Assembly (NCBI GenBank): GCA_045637525.1
Contig: JAZTZP010000149.1
Span: forward strand, 1-17,232
DNA length: 17,232 nucleotides
DNA from: JAZTZP01 sp045637525
GTDB lineage: Bacteria; Bacillota; Clostridia; UBA1381
Reading direction: 5' to 3'
This document shows, piece by piece, positions 15,480 to 17,232 of this stretch; the stretch's first letter is position 1, and every line of letters begins with the position of its first letter. A program made the translations under genes and the position numbers. The notes under the pieces were generated by a model. That model was not told the DNA's origin, searched no databases, and worked only from the letters and a program-made list of their open reading frames with translations.

Positions 15480-16517
15480 ATGGCAGTTAAAGTTGCGATT
15501 AATGGTTTTGGACGTATAGGACGTCTTGCTTTCAGACAAATGTTTGGTGCAGAAGGTTATGATATCGTTGCAATCAACGATTTAACAAAGCCTTCAATGC
15601 TCGCTGACTTACTTAAGTATGACACAGCACAGGGCGGCTATTGCGGAAGAATCGGTGAAAATCTTCATACTGTGGAGGCTGATGATGAGGCTAACACAAT
15701 CACAGTTGACGGAAAGACACTTAAGATTTATAAAGAGGCAGACGCTTCTAAGCTTCCTTGGGGCGAAATCGGCGTAGATGTTGTTCTTGAATGTACAGGT
15801 TTCTACTGCTCAAAGGATAAGTCACAGGCTCACATAGATGCAGGTGCTAAGAAGGTTGTTATTTCAGCTCCGGCAGGAAACGACCTTAAGACAATTGTTT
15901 TCTCAGTAAACGAGAATACACTTACAGCAGAGGATAAGATTATATCAGCTGCTTCTTGTACAACAAACTGTCTTGCACCGATGGCAGACGCACTTAACAA
16001 GTATGCTCCGATTCAATCAGGTATCATGTCAACAATCCATGCTTACACAGGCGACCAGATGATTCTTGACGGTCCGCACAGAAAGGGCGACATGAGAAGA
16101 GCAAGAGCTGGTGCTGCTAACATCGTTCCTAACTCAACAGGTGCTGCAAAGGCTATCGGTCTTGTTATTCCTGAGCTTAACGGCAAGCTTATCGGTTCTG
16201 CACAAAGAGTTCCTGTTCCGACAGGTTCAACAACAATCCTTACAGCTGTTGTAAAGGGTGAAAATGTAACTGTTGACGGAATCAATGCAGCTATGAAGGC
16301 AGCAGCTTCTGAGTCTTACGGCTACAACACAGATCCTATCGTTTCTTCAGACGTTATCGGTATGAAGTATGGTTCATTGTTCGATGCAACACAAACAATG
16401 GTTTGTGAGATCGGAGACGGACTTTATGAGGTTCAGGTTGTTTCTTGGTATGATAATGAAAATTCATACACAAGCCAGATGGTAAGAACAATTAAGTATT
16501 TTGCTGAACTCGGCTAA
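15480..16517 (+). CDS. gap: Glyceraldehyde-3-phosphate dehydrogenase, type I
   Basis: GAPDH oxidises glyceraldehyde 3-phosphate to 1,3-bisphosphoglycerate with NAD in glycolysis. The 345-residue protein has the Rossmann motif INGFGRIGR (residues 8-16), catalytic C160 in SAASCTTNCLAP, the active-site His in IHAYTGDQ, RARAGAANIVPNSTGAAKAIG, and the C-terminal WYDNENSYTSQM. It uses the AQRVPVPTGSTTILTAVV form of the substrate loop rather than the E. coli-like RVPTPNVSVVDL. Codons are visibly shifted to ATC, AAC, GAC and TTC compared with the neighbours, as expected for a highly expressed gene. It has its own promoter and terminator, so it is probably monocistronic; pgk and tpi do not follow. Confidence 0.97.
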   Translation: MAVKVAINGFGRIGRLAFRQMFGAEGYDIVAINDLTKPSMLADLLKYDTAQGGYCGRIGENLHTVEADDEANTITVDGKTLKIYKEADASKLPWGEIGVDVVLECTGFYCSKDKSQAHIDAGAKKVVISAPAGNDLKTIVFSVNENTLTAEDKIISAASCTTNCLAPMADALNKYAPIQSGIMSTIHAYTGDQMILDGPHRKGDMRRARAGAANIVPNSTGAAKAIGLVIPELNGKLIGSAQRVPVPTGSTTILTAVVKGENVTVDGINAAMKAAASESYGYNTDPIVSSDVIGMKYGSLFDATQTMVCEIGDGLYEVQVVSWYDNENSYTSQMVRTIKYFAELG

Positions 16518-16533
16518 TAAAATGATTTTTTTG

Positions 16534-16565
16534 ACACGGCAGTGGAAAACTGCCGTGTTTTTTTC
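16534..16565 (+). terminator. Intrinsic terminator after gap
   Basis: ACACGGCAG (16534-16542) pairs perfectly with CTGCCGTGT (16550-16558) around a 7-base loop, followed by a T-run to 16565. It starts 16 bases after the gap stop codon and is a textbook intrinsic terminator. Confidence 0.95.
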
Positions 16566-16597
16566 TGAAACGGCTTTTGAATGAGTTGGTTTTTTAT

Positions 16598-16662
16598 AAA
16601 AAAGATTTAAAAATCTTCAACCCCCTAACTCTGGGGCTTGGGGCAAAAAGGAAATCTTTTTT
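16598..16662. repeat. 65-base element with 11-bp terminal inverted repeats
   Basis: AAAAAAGATTT (16598-16608) pairs with AAATCTTTTTT (16652-16662). Inside, CCCC (16622-16625) can pair with GGGG at 16633-16636 or 16640-16643. The left arm can instead fold locally as AAGATTT-AA-AAATCTT (16602-16617). It ends in a T-run. It could be a small intergenic repeat or a back-up terminator for gap. Confidence 0.5.
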
Positions 16663-16709
16663 TGAACAAGCAAAATTGCAAAAGCACGCAATTTCCTAAA
16701 AGATAAATA

Positions 16710-16751
16710 AAACTATAAATTATAGTTTATCGGGGAAACGAAATTTCCCTG
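16710..16751. repeat. Two adjacent palindromes
   Basis: AAACTATAA-A-TTATAGTTT (16710-16728) is a perfect 9-bp inverted repeat around one base. It is followed at once by CGGGGAAA-CGAAA-TTTCCCTG (16731-16751), an 8-bp stem with one G-T pair. Bases 16714-16731 recur inverted at 113-130. Confidence 0.5.
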
Positions 16752-16765
16752 CGACTCATTTTTGT

Positions 16766-16794
16766 TTGTAATTTTAAGATTATGTATATATTAT
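16766..16794 (+). promoter_or_regulatory. Putative promoter before the GC-rich hairpin cluster
   Basis: TTGTAA (16766-16771; 4 of 6) and TATTAT (16789-16794; 5 of 6) are separated by 17 bases. Initiation near 16801 would give a transcript entering the hairpins at 16826-17024. In sequence this AT-rich such matches arise by chance, so support is modest. Confidence 0.35.
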
Positions 16795-16825
16795 AGCGAT
16801 TACTTATCGAGTTGCGCAAGCACAC

Positions 16826-16929
16826 GCCGCTTTTACGTCAAAAGCGGCACCAAAACCCCAAAGGGGCTTGACTCGCCCCTTTGGAAACCCTCCGTGCGCT
16901 CAGCCGCGCGGCAAGGAGCAGAGCCGCGC
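16826..16929. repeat. Cluster of three perfect GC-rich hairpins (possible structured RNA)
   Basis: Hairpin 1: GCCGCTTTT (16826-16834) and AAAAGCGGC (16840-16848), 9 bp, loop ACGTC. Hairpin 2: CCAAAGGGGC (16858-16867) and GCCCCTTTGG (16875-16884), 10 bp, loop TTGACTC. Hairpin 3: GCGCGGC (16906-16912) and GCCGCGC (16923-16929), 7 bp, 10-base loop. No T-tracts follow, so these are not terminators. The loop of hairpin 2 contains GACTC, complementary to GAGTC at 16943-16947, a possible pseudoknot. I recognise no known RNA family. Confidence 0.5.
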
Positions 16930-16978
16930 AAGTTTATTTATTGAGTCGGGACGGCATAGTAGTAAACCGGTAAAAAAC

Positions 16979-17024
16979 GGCAAGCGGGCGCCGGGGAAAG
17001 GGGAAGGCGCCTTAATCGCTTGCC
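16979..17024. repeat. Two-tier GC-rich stem with purine-rich loop
   Basis: The outer stem pairs GGCAAGCG (16979-16986) with CGCTTGCC (17017-17024). Directly inside, GGCGCC (16987-16992) pairs with GGCGCC (17006-17011), leaving TTAAT as a one-sided bulge and a 13-base purine-only loop. The 14 bp of continuous pairing on the left arm makes this the most stable structure in the tail. No T-tract follows. Confidence 0.55.
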
Positions 17025-17226
17025 TTAACTAAGATTTGCAAAGCATATTTTCTATGACTTCTGTTTATCAAAATTCTTAATCTGTGAAACAGCCTGTAAT
17101 TTTAATTACAAAAATTTGTAAATTCTCTACGTGGCTTCCTCAATAAGCGTCATTGTAAAACAGAAAGTTGTCTCGGTGAAGAGTAGAAAAAAACAGGACA
17201 ATCTAAAATCCAAGTTAAGGCAAACG
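17017..17226. repeat. Segment of about 210 bases bounded by 21-base imperfect inverted repeats
   Basis: Bases 17017-17037 match the reverse complement of 17206-17226 at 18 of 21 positions, including an uninterrupted 11-mer TTGCCTTAACT (17020-17030) / AGTTAAGGCAA (17213-17223). The interior is AT-rich, has no gene and contains TGTAATT-TT-AATTACA (17095-17110) overlapping TTACAAA-AA-TTTGTAA (17106-17121). It resembles a MITE-sized element, but no target-site duplication is evident and the left repeat overlaps the stem at 16979-17024. Confidence 0.4.
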
Positions 17227-17232
17227 GTGCGG

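Larger units (their letters stand above)
16566..17232. other. Non-coding region with dense palindromes; no credible gene
   Basis: This stretch runs to the window edge with no ORF that has both a ribosome binding site and protein-like composition. It contains an AT-rich inverted-repeat element (16598-16662), back-to-back palindromes (16710-16751), a possible promoter (16766-16794), a GC-rich hairpin cluster (16826-16929), a two-tier stem (16979-17024) and an AT-rich segment bounded by inverted repeats (17017-17226). The GC-rich middle contrasts with the AT-rich flanks. It may be a structured RNA, a long leader for a gene beyond the window, or a nest of dispersed intergenic repeats. Confidence 0.7.

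Noticed and set aside
16762..16944. Open reading frame of 60 codons on the + strand in the tail
   Set aside because: It has no ribosome binding site and runs through two perfect hairpins and part of a third; the residues are a by-product of palindromic DNA rather than a protein-like sequence.
16801..17232. tRNA, tmRNA, RNase P, SRP RNA or CRISPR array in the tail
   Set aside because: I found no cloverleaf with a TTCGA-type T-loop, no conserved core strings of the large RNAs, and no regularly spaced direct repeats.

Overview
The window looks like chromosomal core sequence from a strictly anaerobic, low-GC Firmicute of the class Clostridia. Evidence seen directly: an [FeFe]-hydrogenase maturase (HydG) beside its TM1266-type regulator, formate-tetrahydrofolate ligase, an SLH-domain surface protein, GGAGG-type ribosome binding sites, SigA-type promoters with 17-base spacers, and frequent AT-rich codons. 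All fifteen recognised genes lie on the + strand. No rRNA, tRNA, CRISPR array, transposase or phage gene is visible.

Layout. (1) 1-238: non-coding, with palindromes and a near-consensus extended -10 promoter. (2) 257-1962: TM1266-family regulator and hydG. (3) 2034-3755: a promoter, then rsmD, coaD and a small coiled-coil protein, closed by an intrinsic terminator. (4) 3793-7100: fhs, tsaE, tsaB and rpiB, closed by a terminator. (5) 7134-13640: a consensus promoter, then coaX, recQ (4-base overlap), a secreted phosphodiester glycosidase-SLH protein and an MTA/SAH deaminase-type amidohydrolase, closed by a strong hairpin terminator. (6) 13653-15258: two adjacent AP-endonuclease/xylose-isomerase-like TIM-barrel proteins. 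(7) 15380-16565: gap with its own promoter and terminator. (8) 16566-17232: about 670 bases without a credible gene, packed with perfect or near-perfect hairpins.

How the genes fit together: most are housekeeping. They cover rRNA methylation, CoA synthesis (coaX for the first step, coaD for the fourth), tRNA t6A modification (tsaE, tsaB), one-carbon metabolism (fhs), pentose phosphates (rpiB), glycolysis (gap), DNA repair (recQ) and SAH/MTA salvage. HydG points to H2 metabolism. No defence system or biosynthetic cluster is present.

The least explained parts are the non-coding tail, where a putative promoter precedes GC-rich hairpins and a 210-base segment bounded by imperfect inverted repeats, and the compact promoter-terminator-Shine-Dalgarno overlap at 13591-13655. 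The tail is either a structured RNA/long leader or a nest of intergenic repeats; the sequence alone does not decide. The three-SLH phosphodiester glycosidase is the most interesting protein.
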